A model generated the notes under the pieces. The model was not told the origin of the DNA and ran no database searches. It saw only the letters and a program-made list of their open reading frames with translations. The position numbers and the translations under genes are program-made. Shown here piece after piece: positions 44,746 to 52,959 of a stretch of 64,000 nucleotides of DNA. Position 1 is the stretch's first letter, and each line of letters opens with the position of its first letter. Source of the stretch: an uncultured Albidovulum sp. (lineage in GTDB: Bacteria > Pseudomonadota > Alphaproteobacteria > Rhodobacterales > Rhodobacteraceae); assembly GCA_913064775.1 (NCBI GenBank), contig CAJYAD010000001.1, forward strand, positions 124,001 to 188,000. The letters are read 5' to 3'.

Positions 44746-45285
44746 ATGAACGCTCTGCCATCTGAGACCGGTCAGCTCCATCACGTCATTCAGGGCAATT
44801 TCCTGGTCTCCTGCGAGGCTGGCGATACCTTCGCGACGATCCTGGGTTCCTGCGTCGCGACATGCCTGTGCGACCCGGTCGCGGGGGTTGGCGGGATGAA
44901 CCATTTCCTGCTGCCCGAGGGCGGTGGCGGCCGGGGCGATCTGCTGCGCTACGGCCCCCAGGCGATGGAACTGCTGATCAACGCGCTGCTGAAAGAGGGC
45001 GCACGCAAGAGCCGGCTGGAGGCGAAACTGTTCGGTGGCGCCCAGATGCATGAGGGGTTGCAGGATATCGGGCGCGCCAACGCCGCTTTCGCGCATCAGT
45101 TCCTGCAGACCGAAGGCATTGCTCTGGTGTCCGAAAGCCTTGGCGGACGACAGGGCAGGCGGGTGCGCTACTGGCCCGCCACGGGACGCGCGCAGATCAA
45201 GCTGATGCAGGATTACGCACGCATCCCGGCCGAACGTCCGGCCCCATTCCAAAGCGCACCAAGCGACGATGTCACCTTCTTCTGA
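44746..45285 (+). CDS. cheD: Chemoreceptor glutamine deamidase CheD
   Basis: CheD (179 residues) deamidates receptor glutamines and, in some species, binds CheC. The catalytic Cys and His motifs are visible: TILGSCVATCLCDPVAGVGGMNHFLLP (C in GSCV, H in NHFLLP), with the C-terminal GGRQGRRVRYWPATGRAQIK. The ATG at 44746, with AGGAGG seven bases upstream, is chosen over a TTG one codon before. It overlaps the longest form of the following STAS frame. Confidence 0.95.
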   Translation: MNALPSETGQLHHVIQGNFLVSCEAGDTFATILGSCVATCLCDPVAGVGGMNHFLLPEGGGGRGDLLRYGPQAMELLINALLKEGARKSRLEAKLFGGAQMHEGLQDIGRANAAFAHQFLQTEGIALVSESLGGRQGRRVRYWPATGRAQIKLMQDYARIPAERPAPFQSAPSDDVTFF

Positions 45286-45340
45286 ACCGCAACAGCCCCG
45301 CCAGACCGACATTCCCGACAGATCTGATCGAGAGACCGCC

Positions 45341-45652
45341 ATGACCAAGCGACCCCGCAAGACCGACCCGACCGCGCCGCAGCGGATTGCGCTGCCTGCC
45401 GTGATCGACCTGCCGCGCGCCTGTACGCTGAAAGCCGAATTCGACACCGCCCGCGGTGCCCCTGTCGTCGTTGCCGCAGCCGCGGTGGAACGGATCGGGG
45501 GCCTGGGCCAGCAATTGCTGTTCGCCGCGGCGCAGTCCTGGGCTGCCGACGGCACCGCCTTCGCCATCTCCGATCCGTCGGAGGGTTTCACCGCCTCGGC
45601 CACCGCGCTGGGCCTCGATTTCACCCCCTTCGTGGAAGGAGCCAAGCCATGA
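45341..45652 (+). CDS. STAS-domain chemotaxis protein, CheS-like
   Basis: This 103-residue protein resembles STAS (anti-anti-sigma-like) domains: ALPAVIDLPRACTLKAEFD, then VVVAAAAVERIGGLGQQLLFAAAQSW and AISDPSEGFTASATALGLD. Sinorhizobium CheS, also a small STAS-type protein encoded just before cheY1-cheA, binds CheA and speeds CheY1-P turnover; position here is the same. The start at 45341 has GAGAGA upstream; an in-frame ATG at 45269 would add 24 residues. The serine phosphorylated in classical anti-anti-sigma factors is not obvious. Confidence 0.72.
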   Translation: MTKRPRKTDPTAPQRIALPAVIDLPRACTLKAEFDTARGAPVVVAAAAVERIGGLGQQLLFAAAQSWAADGTAFAISDPSEGFTASATALGLDFTPFVEGAKP

Positions 45653-46029
45653 GCCTGACCGTTCTCGCAATCGACGATTCGCGCACCATCCGTGAGATGC
45701 TTAACGCCGCACTCTCAGAGGCGGGTTTTCTGGTCCACCTGGCCGTGGATGGGCAGGATGGGCTGGACAAGCTGGGTGAAACCGCGCCGGACGTGGTGAT
45801 CACCGACATCAACATGCCCAAGCTTGATGGCTTCGGTTTCATCAAGGGTGCCCGCGCGCGTCAGGACTATTGCGCTGTGCCGATCCTGGTGCTGACCACC
45901 GAAAGCGCCGCCGATCTGAAAGCGCGGGCGCGTGACGCGGGGGCGACCGGCTGGATCGTCAAACCCTTCGATGAAATGCGCTTGATCTCGGCCATCCAGC
46001 GCGTAGCCGGTCTGAGGGCGGCGGGATGA
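45649..46029 (+). CDS. cheY: Chemotaxis response regulator CheY (first copy)
   Basis: This 126-residue single-domain receiver has the acid pocket IDDSRT (D9, D10), phospho-acceptor D53 (VVITDINMPKLDG), T84 (VLTTES) and K105 (IVKPF). It overlaps the STAS and cheA genes by 4 bp on each side. With the second CheY at 49684, one may bind the motor and the other act as a phosphate sink, as in Sinorhizobium; which is which cannot be told here. Confidence 0.94.
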   Translation: MSLTVLAIDDSRTIREMLNAALSEAGFLVHLAVDGQDGLDKLGETAPDVVITDINMPKLDGFGFIKGARARQDYCAVPILVLTTESAADLKARARDAGATGWIVKPFDEMRLISAIQRVAGLRAAG

Positions 46030-48254
46030 GCGGCGCCCCTGATATCCGCACGACGTTCTTTCAGGAATGCGATGAGCTTCTGGAAGCGCTGAACGATGGT
46101 CTTACCTCGGTGCAGGATCAGGCCTCGGGTGCGGATGCCGACCCCGAGGTGATGCCTGCCATCTTCCGGGCGGTGCATTCGATCAAGGGGGGCGCCGGGG
46201 CTTTCGGGCTGAATGCGCTGGTGCGCTTCGCCCATGCGTTCGAGACGGTGCTGGATCATCTGCGCTCTGACCGGCTGTCGCCGACGCCGGAGCTGGCAAC
46301 GCTGCTGTTTCGCGCCGGCGACAAGCTGACCGATCTGGTCACCGCCGCCCGCGATGGGCAGGACGACCCCGATGATCCGGCGGCGAAAGCGCTGATGGGG
46401 GAACTTGCGGCGGCCTCTGGTGCGCCGCCCGAATCGGACGAGGATGAGGCCGGGGGCGACGAGGATTTCGGTTTTGTGCCGATGGGCCTGCCGGTAAATC
46501 TGCCGGGCTCCAGCCCGACGCGCTACCGCATCGCCTTCAGCCCGTCGCGCCGCCTCTATGCCAATGGCCACGACCCCCTGGTGTTGTTCGAGGCGCTGGG
46601 CGCGCTCGGTCCGCTCGAAGTTGCGGTCGAAACCGGCCGCCTGCCGGATCTGGGCACGCTCGAGCCCGATGAGAATTACATTGATTGGCGCCTGACGCTT
46701 GAAACCGAACAGGGCCTCGACGCGATCGAGGAGGTGTTCGAATTCGTCGAGGGGCTGGCCGAAATCGAGATATGTGCCGAAGACGACCTGCCGGAGGAAG
46801 AGCCGGACGGCGGAACCGATGATGGAACCGACGACGGCCAGGATGGCGGCGGCGAGGACACCGCGAAGGTGGATGACGCCCCCCCCGCCGCACAGCCGGC
46901 CACTCCGGTGCCGCCCGCGGCTGCCCCGGCTCAGCCCGCCGCGGCCAGCCCTGCCGCGCGACCGCCTGCGTCTGCCGCCGCTCCGGCCGCACCGGCGTCG
47001 GCACCGCCCGCCTCGGCCACGATCCGAGTGGATCTGGAGCGTGTCGACGGCTTGATCAACGCGGTGGGCGAACTGGTGATCCACCAGGCGATGATCGCCC
47101 AGAAGCTGACCGAGGCAGGCGTCGCGTGGAATTCCGACATCGGTGCCGGGTTCGATGTCTTCCGCAACCTGACCTCGGAGATCCAGGAACGGGTGATGGC
47201 GATCCGCGCTCAGCCGATCAAGCCGCTGTTCCAGCGCATGGCGCGCATCGTGCGCGAGGCGGCTGCAATTTCGGGCAAGACCGCCCAGCTGCGCACCGAA
47301 GGCGAGGGCACGGAAGTCGACAAGACGGTGATCGAACGTTTGGCCGAACCGCTGACCCATATCTTGCGCAACGCCGTCGACCACGGCCTGGAAAACGCCG
47401 AGACCCGCGTGGCCGCGGGCAAGAAGCCCACCGGGCTGATCTCGCTCTCGGCCACCTATCGCTCGGGGCGTGTGGTGATCGAGGTGGCCGACGACGGGGC
47501 GGGCATCAACCGCGAACGGGTCCGCTCGATCGCGGTCGAGCGCGGTCTGATCGACCCGGCCGCCGAGCTGAGCGAAGGCGAGATCGACAAGCTGCTGTTC
47601 ATGCCGGGTTTTTCGACCGCGTCCGAGGTTTCGGACCTGTCCGGCCGCGGCGTAGGCATGGATGTTGTCAAGCGCGCGATCCAGCAGATCGGGGGCCGGA
47701 TCTCGATCCATTCGGCGGCGGGAAAGGGCACGACACTGTCGATCTCTCTGCCGCTGACGCTGGCGGTCCTGGACGGGATCCTGATCGAGCTGTGCGGCGA
47801 AACCATGGTGATCCCGATCACCGCAGTGATCGAGACCCTGCGCCCGCAGCCCGGCGATATCCACGCCATCGGCCCCGAGCAAAGCGTCGTCAAGGTACGC
47901 GACACGGTGGTGCCAGTGGTCGATCTGGGGCAGGTTTTCGGCCTGAGTGGAAAATCCTCGGGCGAGATCCTGCTGCTGGTCGAGACCGAGAACCGCGACC
48001 GCTATGCGCTGGCCGTCGACGCGATCCGCGACCAGAGCCAGGTGGTGATCAAGGGGCTTGAAGGAAATTATCGCCATGTCGCCGGGATCTCGGCGGCCAC
48101 AATCCTTGGCGACGGACGTATCGCCCTGATTATCGACCCTGAAGAGGCCGTATCTCAGGCCGTTCCGCCCCCTCTTGCCGCTGCCGCGGCAGCGGCGGCT
48201 GCGGCCGCAACGGCATCCTCCCAACCCCAAGCCGCCCTTTCTTCCGTGAGGTAA
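46026..48254 (+). CDS. cheA: Chemotaxis histidine kinase CheA
   Basis: CheA (742 residues) has a P1 domain with phosphorylated H51 (IFRAVHSIKGGAGAFGL), a P2-like region (about 160-260), a long acidic then Ala/Pro linker, P3 dimerisation helices (about 330-400), P4 kinase with LRNAVDHGLENAETRVAAGK and VADDGAGINRERV, and a C-terminal CheW-like P5 (about 590-720). It sits between cheY and cheW in the operon. Confidence 0.96.
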   Translation: MSGAPDIRTTFFQECDELLEALNDGLTSVQDQASGADADPEVMPAIFRAVHSIKGGAGAFGLNALVRFAHAFETVLDHLRSDRLSPTPELATLLFRAGDKLTDLVTAARDGQDDPDDPAAKALMGELAAASGAPPESDEDEAGGDEDFGFVPMGLPVNLPGSSPTRYRIAFSPSRRLYANGHDPLVLFEALGALGPLEVAVETGRLPDLGTLEPDENYIDWRLTLETEQGLDAIEEVFEFVEGLAEIEICAEDDLPEEEPDGGTDDGTDDGQDGGGEDTAKVDDAPPAAQPATPVPPAAAPAQPAAASPAARPPASAAAPAAPASAPPASATIRVDLERVDGLINAVGELVIHQAMIAQKLTEAGVAWNSDIGAGFDVFRNLTSEIQERVMAIRAQPIKPLFQRMARIVREAAAISGKTAQLRTEGEGTEVDKTVIERLAEPLTHILRNAVDHGLENAETRVAAGKKPTGLISLSATYRSGRVVIEVADDGAGINRERVRSIAVERGLIDPAAELSEGEIDKLLFMPGFSTASEVSDLSGRGVGMDVVKRAIQQIGGRISIHSAAGKGTTLSISLPLTLAVLDGILIELCGETMVIPITAVIETLRPQPGDIHAIGPEQSVVKVRDTVVPVVDLGQVFGLSGKSSGEILLLVETENRDRYALAVDAIRDQSQVVIKGLEGNYRHVAGISAATILGDGRIALIIDPEEAVSQAVPPPLAAAAAAAAAAATASSQPQAALSSVR

Positions 48255-48257
48255 GTC

Positions 48258-48791
48258 ATGAACGCCACGATCCAGATGGAAAAGTCCGACAGCCAGGCCC
48301 CGCGTGACGCCGACCGCGCCGAGCAGGAGGCGCGCGATGACCCGCGTGACCGGGCGCGGCGCGAACTGGTGGCCTTCCGTGCCGCCGATCAGGATTTCTG
48401 CGTCGACATCATGTCGATCCGCGAGATCCGCGGCTTCACCGCCGCCACCGTCGTACCCCACGCACCCGACTATGTGCTGGGGGTGATGAACCTGCGCGGC
48501 TCGGTCGTGCCGGTGGTGGATCTTTCGCGCCGGCTGGGTCTGGGCGCGACCGAGGGCGACGATCGCCACGTGATCATCATCGCCATGGTCGGCCCCCAGA
48601 TGACCGGCCTTCTGGTTGAGGCGGTGTCGGACATCCTGTCGATCCCCGAGGACGAGATCCGCCCCACGCCCGAGGTCGCCTCGGAGGCGGCGCGCGGCTT
48701 TATTTCCGGCGTCATCTGCGAGGGCGAGCGCCTGCTGCGGCTGGTGGATCTGTCGCGCCTGCTGCCAGCCGAGCAAGGGGCGCAACCATGA
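48258..48791 (+). CDS. cheW: Chemotaxis coupling protein CheW
   Basis: CheW (177 residues) couples receptor to CheA. After a charged N-terminal tail of about 35 residues, it shows the family pattern LVAFRAADQDFCVDIMSIREIRGF and VLGVMNLRGSVVPVVDLSRRLGL, and the end of the domain ERLLRLVDLSRLLP. It starts 3 bp after cheA and overlaps cheR by 4 bp. Confidence 0.96.
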   Translation: MNATIQMEKSDSQAPRDADRAEQEARDDPRDRARRELVAFRAADQDFCVDIMSIREIRGFTAATVVPHAPDYVLGVMNLRGSVVPVVDLSRRLGLGATEGDDRHVIIIAMVGPQMTGLLVEAVSDILSIPEDEIRPTPEVASEAARGFISGVICEGERLLRLVDLSRLLPAEQGAQP

Positions 48792-49684
48792 TCCAATCTT
48801 CCTCGATGGGGGCGCGGGCCGACACCCTGGCACGCGAATTTCTCTACACCACGGAGGATTTCAACCGTATCGCGGCGCTTTGCTATGAACGCGCGGGCAT
48901 CCTGCTGCCCCCGGCCAAGCAGGATCACGTCTATTCGCGCCTGTCGCGTCGGCTGAGGTCGCTGGGGCTGAAAAGCTTCGATGCCTATCTGAAGCAGCTG
49001 ACCGGTCCGAACGGCGTCGAGGAGCAGCGCCAGATGATCTCGGCGCTGACCACCAACGTGACCCGGTTCTTCCGAGAGCCGCATCATTTCGAACATCTGC
49101 GCACCGAAGTGCTGCCCGAACTGGCGGCGCGGGCGAGGGCCGGCGGCCGGGTGCGGTTGTGGTCGGCGGGCTGCGCCAGCGGAGAAGAGCCGTATTCCCT
49201 GGCCTTCACGTTGTTGCGCGCGTTGCCCGATGCAGCGCGGCTTGATGTGCGGATTCTGGCGACGGATATCGACCCGGAGGTTCTGGCCGCGGCCAGTTCG
49301 GGCGTCTATTCGGAAGATGCAGCCCACAATCTGCCCGACTGGGTGGATCCGGCCATGGCCAGCCGCGCTCCGGACGAGTTGAAGATCGCCCCCGCTGTGC
49401 GCAGGCTGGTCGATTTCCGGCCCCTCAATCTGGTCCGGCCGTTCCCGATGAAGGGTCCGTTCGACGTGATCTTCTGTCGCAACGTGGCGATCTATTTCGA
49501 TGCGCCGACGCAGGCCGTGGTCTGGAACAGCTTTATCGGCGTCTTGCAGCCGGGCAGCCAGATGTACATCGGCCATTCGGAACGTCCACCGCACGCGCTG
49601 GTGACCAGCTTCACCCCTAATTGCATTACCGGCTACCGGTTGAACGATCCGGACAGGCCCACGACCTCTGAAAGGAGAACATAA
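48788..49684 (+). CDS. cheR: Chemotaxis protein methyltransferase CheR
   Basis: CheR (298 residues) methylates receptor glutamates with S-adenosylmethionine. It has the N-terminal helical domain (DFNRIAALCYERAGILLPPAK), FFREPHHFEHL, the SAM-binding WSAGCASGEEPYSLAFTL and FDVIFCRNVAIYFD. The receptor at 42030 ends in a CheR-docking-type pentapeptide. No cheB follows, so demethylation must be provided elsewhere or is compensated by CheD. Confidence 0.95.
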   Translation: MIQSSSMGARADTLAREFLYTTEDFNRIAALCYERAGILLPPAKQDHVYSRLSRRLRSLGLKSFDAYLKQLTGPNGVEEQRQMISALTTNVTRFFREPHHFEHLRTEVLPELAARARAGGRVRLWSAGCASGEEPYSLAFTLLRALPDAARLDVRILATDIDPEVLAAASSGVYSEDAAHNLPDWVDPAMASRAPDELKIAPAVRRLVDFRPLNLVRPFPMKGPFDVIFCRNVAIYFDAPTQAVVWNSFIGVLQPGSQMYIGHSERPPHALVTSFTPNCITGYRLNDPDRPTTSERRT

Positions 49685-50070
49685 TGGCCCTGAGGGACTC
49701 GATTCGCATCATGGTGGTCGACGACATGTCGACCAGCCGGGGCCTGTTGATGCAGGCTCTGGACGAACTGGGAATCCGCCAGGTCGACTATGCCGCCGAC
49801 GGACGCGAAGCGCTGACCAAGCTCGCGGCGAACCCGGTGCATCTGGTGATCTCGGATTACAACATGCCGCAGATGGACGGGCTGCACCTGCTCAAGGCGC
49901 TGCGCGAGAATCGCGCGACCAGCCGGATCGGTTTCATCCTGGTCACTGGCCGCGCCGACCGGGAGATCGTCGAGACGGGACAACGGCTTGGGATGAACAA
50001 CTTCCTGCGTAAGCCGTTCTCGACCCAGCAGATGCGTGCCTGCATCCAGGCCGTCGTGGGGGCGCTGTGA
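49684..50070 (+). CDS. cheY: Chemotaxis response regulator CheY (second copy)
   Basis: This 128-residue receiver has D13/D14 (VVDDMSTSR), phospho-acceptor D58 (VISDYNMPQMDG), T88 in the LVTGRAD segment and the conserved lysine in LRKPF. It shares one base with the cheR stop and overlaps the last gene of the operon by one base. It is closer in pattern to CheY proteins that bind FliM than the first copy is, but that is a tentative reading. Confidence 0.94.
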   Translation: MALRDSIRIMVVDDMSTSRGLLMQALDELGIRQVDYAADGREALTKLAANPVHLVISDYNMPQMDGLHLLKALRENRATSRIGFILVTGRADREIVETGQRLGMNNFLRKPFSTQQMRACIQAVVGAL

Positions 50071-50498
50071 TGACGGGCCGCGAGACCGGGGTCGACCTGG
50101 CCGCGATCGTCCATGGGCTGGCCAAGGTGCTGCACGGCGCCCATGCCGCGGGCCGCGAAGTCGAGGAATGTTATGGGGATCTGATCCGCGACATTCCATC
50201 CAGTACCCTGTCGGAGGCCGGGCAGGCGGCGCGTAAGGCTGGTCATCCGGGCCCCGGCGCCAGCCTGCAGGAACTGGACCGCCTGGTGCAGGTGCTCGAC
50301 AATCTGGCGCGGTTCGTGACGGCGCTGGCGCCCGAGATCCCGGCGGGACTGCGGGTTGAGGCCGCGCCGGCGCGAGACGAAATCCTGCTGCGTGACCTGG
50401 CGGCTTGCCTGTTCTCGCCCGGTGCCGCGGAACCGGCGTTCCGGCCCGCGGGGGCGGAGCGCGCCGCCGAGGCCGAGGATGGCGTGCATCTGTTCTAG
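50070..50498 (+). CDS. Small protein with CheZ/CheT-like DxxxQ motif
   Basis: This 142-residue, mostly helical protein ends the chemotaxis operon. Its helix QELDRLVQVLDNLARFV contains D70-x-x-x-Q74, the catalytic pattern by which CheZ and the recently described CheT of Sinorhizobium meliloti dephosphorylate CheY-P. S. meliloti cheT is likewise the last gene of its che operon. A short acidic tail ending EDGVHLF recalls the CheY-binding tail of CheZ. Length is shorter than CheZ (about 214). The ATG at 50070 is chosen over a GTG one codon before. Function is inference; a chance DxxxQ is possible. Confidence 0.55.
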   Translation: MTGRETGVDLAAIVHGLAKVLHGAHAAGREVEECYGDLIRDIPSSTLSEAGQAARKAGHPGPGASLQELDRLVQVLDNLARFVTALAPEIPAGLRVEAAPARDEILLRDLAACLFSPGAAEPAFRPAGAERAAEAEDGVHLF

Positions 50499-50526
50499 GG
50501 CAGGCGGTCCGCCGCCGGTTCCATCG

Positions 50527-50587
50527 CGCGACCCAGGGTCGCGATCGGGCCGACGCGCGCCGCTTGCCCTTGAAGGGGGCGGCGCGC
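50527..50587 (+). terminator. Double hairpin after chemotaxis operon
   Basis: CGCGACC-CAG-GGTCGCG (50527-50543) is followed by a 9-bp stem GCGCGCCGC/GCGGCGCGC (50555-50563 with 50579-50587) that encloses a nested CCCTT/AAGGG. No T-run follows. They probably end che transcription before clpP. Confidence 0.6.
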
Positions 50588-50645
50588 ACCTCTAAGACTC
50601 GTTTAACGCAGCCGGGCTATCCAAGCCCAAGTTTCGAGGCAGGAC

Positions 50646-51284
50646 ATGTTCGACCCCGTCGCCCACTTGACCAATTTCATCATCCCGACCGTCGAGGAGA
50701 CGAGCGCCCGCGGCTCGATCCGCTACGACATCTTCTCGCGTCTGTTGAAGGAGCGGATCATCTTCGTCGCCGGCCCGGTGCACGACGAGATGGCGACGAT
50801 CATCGTCGCCCAGCTTCTGTTCCTCGAGGCCGAGAATCCCTCGAAGGAGATCGCGATCTACATCAACAGCCCCGGTGGCGTCGTCACCTCGGGCCTGTCG
50901 ATCTACGACACGATGCAATACATCAAGCCGAAGATCTCGACCGTCTGCATCGGTCAGGCGGCCTCGATGGGGTCGCTCTTGCTGGCGGCGGGCGAAAAGG
51001 GCATGCGCTACACCCTGCCCAACAGCCGCATCATGGTGCACCAGCCTTCGGGCGGTTATCAGGGTCAGGCGACCGACATCATGATCCACGCGCAGGAGAC
51101 GCAGAAGCTGAAGCGCCGCCTGAACGAGATCTATGTGCACCACACCGGCAACGATTATGAAACCGTCGAAGCCGCGTTGGAGCGCGACAATTTCATGTCG
51201 GCCGAACAGGCGAAGGACTGGGGGCTGGTCGACGAGATCATGACCAGCCATGACCGTGCCGCAGACAGCGACGCGAAATCGTGA
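50646..51284 (+). CDS. clpP: ATP-dependent Clp protease proteolytic subunit ClpP
   Basis: ClpP (212 residues) is the serine protease core. The catalytic serine is in [14 protein letters not shown], histidine in [12 protein letters not shown] and the aspartate in the VHHTGNDYE region. The N-terminal VPTVEE-type loop ([19 protein letters not shown]) is conserved. An SPG-type strand ([19 protein letters not shown]) confirms the family. clpX follows after 177 bp. Confidence 0.97.
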   Translation: MFDPVAHLTNFIIPTVEETSARGSIRYDIFSRLLKERIIFVAGPVHDEMATIIVAQLLFLEAENPSKEIAIYINSPGGVVTSGLSIYDTMQYIKPKISTVCIGQAASMGSLLLAAGEKGMRYTLPNSRIMVHQPSGGYQGQATDIMIHAQETQKLKRRLNEIYVHHTGNDYETVEAALERDNFMSAEQAKDWGLVDEIMTSHDRAADSDAKS

Positions 51285-51461
51285 ACCCGGCCGCAGGGCC
51301 CGACGGGCAGGGGCCCGGCTGGGTCAGAAAGGCGCGGGGGGAAATTGGGCATTGTGAAGGCTATGTGGCTGCCCTAAACTTTGTCCGACTGACGCCGGCC
51401 CGCGGGGACCTCGGCGACGAGACAGCCCCGACGGCCGAACAGGCAGCCGCAGAGGATGGAT

Positions 51462-52733
51462 ATGGCGAATAATTCCGGCAGCGACAGTAAGAACACGCTC
51501 TACTGCTCTTTCTGTGGCAAAAGCCAGCATGAGGTCCGCAAGCTGATTGCGGGGCCGACGGTGTTCATTTGCGATGAATGCGTCGAGCTGTGCATGGACA
51601 TCATCCGTGAAGAGACCAAATCCGCCGGGCTGAAAAGCTCGGACGGCGTGCCGACCCCGCGCGAGATCTGCCAGGTGCTGGATGATTACGTGATCGGCCA
51701 GGTGCATGCCAAGCGGGTGCTTTCGGTCGCGGTGCACAATCATTACAAACGGCTCAACCATTCGGCCAAATCATCCGACATCGAGCTGTCGAAATCGAAC
51801 ATCCTGCTGATCGGCCCCACGGGCTGCGGCAAGACGCTGCTGGCGCAGACGCTGGCGCGGATCCTGGATGTGCCCTTCACCATGGCCGATGCGACCACGC
51901 TGACCGAGGCCGGCTATGTGGGCGAGGATGTCGAGAACATCATCCTCAAGCTGCTGCAGGCCAGCGAATATAATGTCGAACGCGCGCAGCGCGGCATCGT
52001 CTATATCGACGAGGTCGACAAGATCACGCGCAAGTCCGACAACCCTTCGATCACCCGTGACGTTTCGGGCGAGGGGGTGCAGCAGGCGCTTCTGAAGATC
52101 ATGGAAGGCACTGTCGCGTCGGTGCCGCCGCAAGGCGGGCGCAAGCATCCTCAGCAGGAATTCCTGCAGGTGGACACGACCAACATCCTGTTCATCTGCG
52201 GCGGCGCTTTTGCGGGGCTCGACCGGATCATCGCGCAGCGCAATAAGGGCTCTGCCATGGGGTTCGGCGCCGAGGTGAAGGAGAACGACAGCCGCGGCGT
52301 GGGCGAGGTCTTCAAGGAACTCGAGCCTGAAGATCTGCTGAAGTTCGGCCTGATCCCGGAATTCGTCGGCCGCCTGCCGGTGATTGCGACGCTGGGGGAT
52401 CTGGACGAAGACGCGCTGGTGACGATCCTGACGGTGCCGAAGAACGCGCTGGTGAAGCAATACCAGCGGCTCTTCGAGATCGAGGATGTGGAACTGAGCT
52501 TCACCGACGACGCGCTGAAGGCGATCGCGCTGCGGGCGATCAAGCGCAAGACCGGCGCGCGGGGCTTGCGGTCGATCATGGAGGATATCCTGCTCGACAC
52601 GATGTTCGAACTGCCGGGCATGGAGGGCGTGGAAGAGGTCGTTGTCAACGAAGAGGCGGTGACCGCGACAGAGGCGAAGCCCCTGCTGATCTACGCGAAA
52701 TCCAAAAAGGGCGAGCCGGCGACTGCTGGCTGA
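51462..52733 (+). CDS. clpX: ATP-dependent Clp protease ATPase subunit ClpX
   Basis: ClpX (423 residues) unfolds substrates for ClpP. It has the zinc-binding N-domain ([31 protein letters not shown]), Walker [18 protein letters not shown], the IGF-like loop region and a sensor [15 protein letters not shown]. The ATG at 51462 is chosen because AGAGG lies six bases upstream; the ATG at 51456 abuts it. In alphaproteobacteria ClpXP also degrades CtrA, relevant to the flagellar control here. Confidence 0.97.
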   Translation: MANNSGSDSKNTLYCSFCGKSQHEVRKLIAGPTVFICDECVELCMDIIREETKSAGLKSSDGVPTPREICQVLDDYVIGQVHAKRVLSVAVHNHYKRLNHSAKSSDIELSKSNILLIGPTGCGKTLLAQTLARILDVPFTMADATTLTEAGYVGEDVENIILKLLQASEYNVERAQRGIVYIDEVDKITRKSDNPSITRDVSGEGVQQALLKIMEGTVASVPPQGGRKHPQQEFLQVDTTNILFICGGAFAGLDRIIAQRNKGSAMGFGAEVKENDSRGVGEVFKELEPEDLLKFGLIPEFVGRLPVIATLGDLDEDALVTILTVPKNALVKQYQRLFEIEDVELSFTDDALKAIALRAIKRKTGARGLRSIMEDILLDTMFELPGMEGVEEVVVNEEAVTATEAKPLLIYAKSKKGEPATAG

Positions 52734-52770
52734 TCCGGCGGCGCGCGCTGCGCGCTAGGCTATTCGTGCG

Positions 52771-52791
52771 AAGGGGGGCGCTGCCCCCCTT
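52771..52791 (+). terminator. Terminator hairpin after clpX
   Basis: AAGGGGGGC, loop GCT, GCCCCCCTT form a 9-bp stem ending in TT, 37 bp after the clpX stop. It is part of the composite repeat whose core is at 52822-52850. Confidence 0.7.
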
Positions 52792-52792
52792 T

Positions 52793-52820
52793 GTCATTGG
52801 CGCCAGGCGGCGCCAATGAC
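52793..52820 (+). repeat. Perfect 12-bp inverted repeat
   Basis: GTCATTGGCGCC, loop AGGC, GGCGCCAATGAC. It lies between the clpX terminator and the dispersed repeat core in the convergent clpX/purD gap. A further small hairpin CCGGGG-AAATA-CCCCGG is at 52872-52888. Confidence 0.75.
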
Positions 52821-52821
52821 A

Positions 52822-52850
52822 CCCCCCGGGATATTTTCGCCAAAGTGAAA
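52822..52850 (+). repeat. Dispersed intergenic repeat, copy C
   Basis: The core reads CCCCCCGGGATATTTTCGCC then AAAGTGAAA. With copy A it shares CCCCCCGGGATATTT; with copy B it shares TATTTTCGCCAA. It fills much of the 226-bp gap between clpX and purD. Confidence 0.7.
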
Positions 52851-52959
52851 GACGGGCTTCGGGTTTGTTTTCCGGGGAAATACCCCGGGGCACCACGGAT
52901 GCGCCATTGGTGCGAGCAGCACCGCCGCCGCGTCAGAGCCGCCGGCAGCGGCTGTTTCG

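Noticed and set aside
45867-48833. A 988-codon open frame on the minus strand opposite cheA and cheW
   Set aside because: Antisense shadow of cheA/cheW, which carry full catalytic and family motifs; the antisense protein is compositionally biased.
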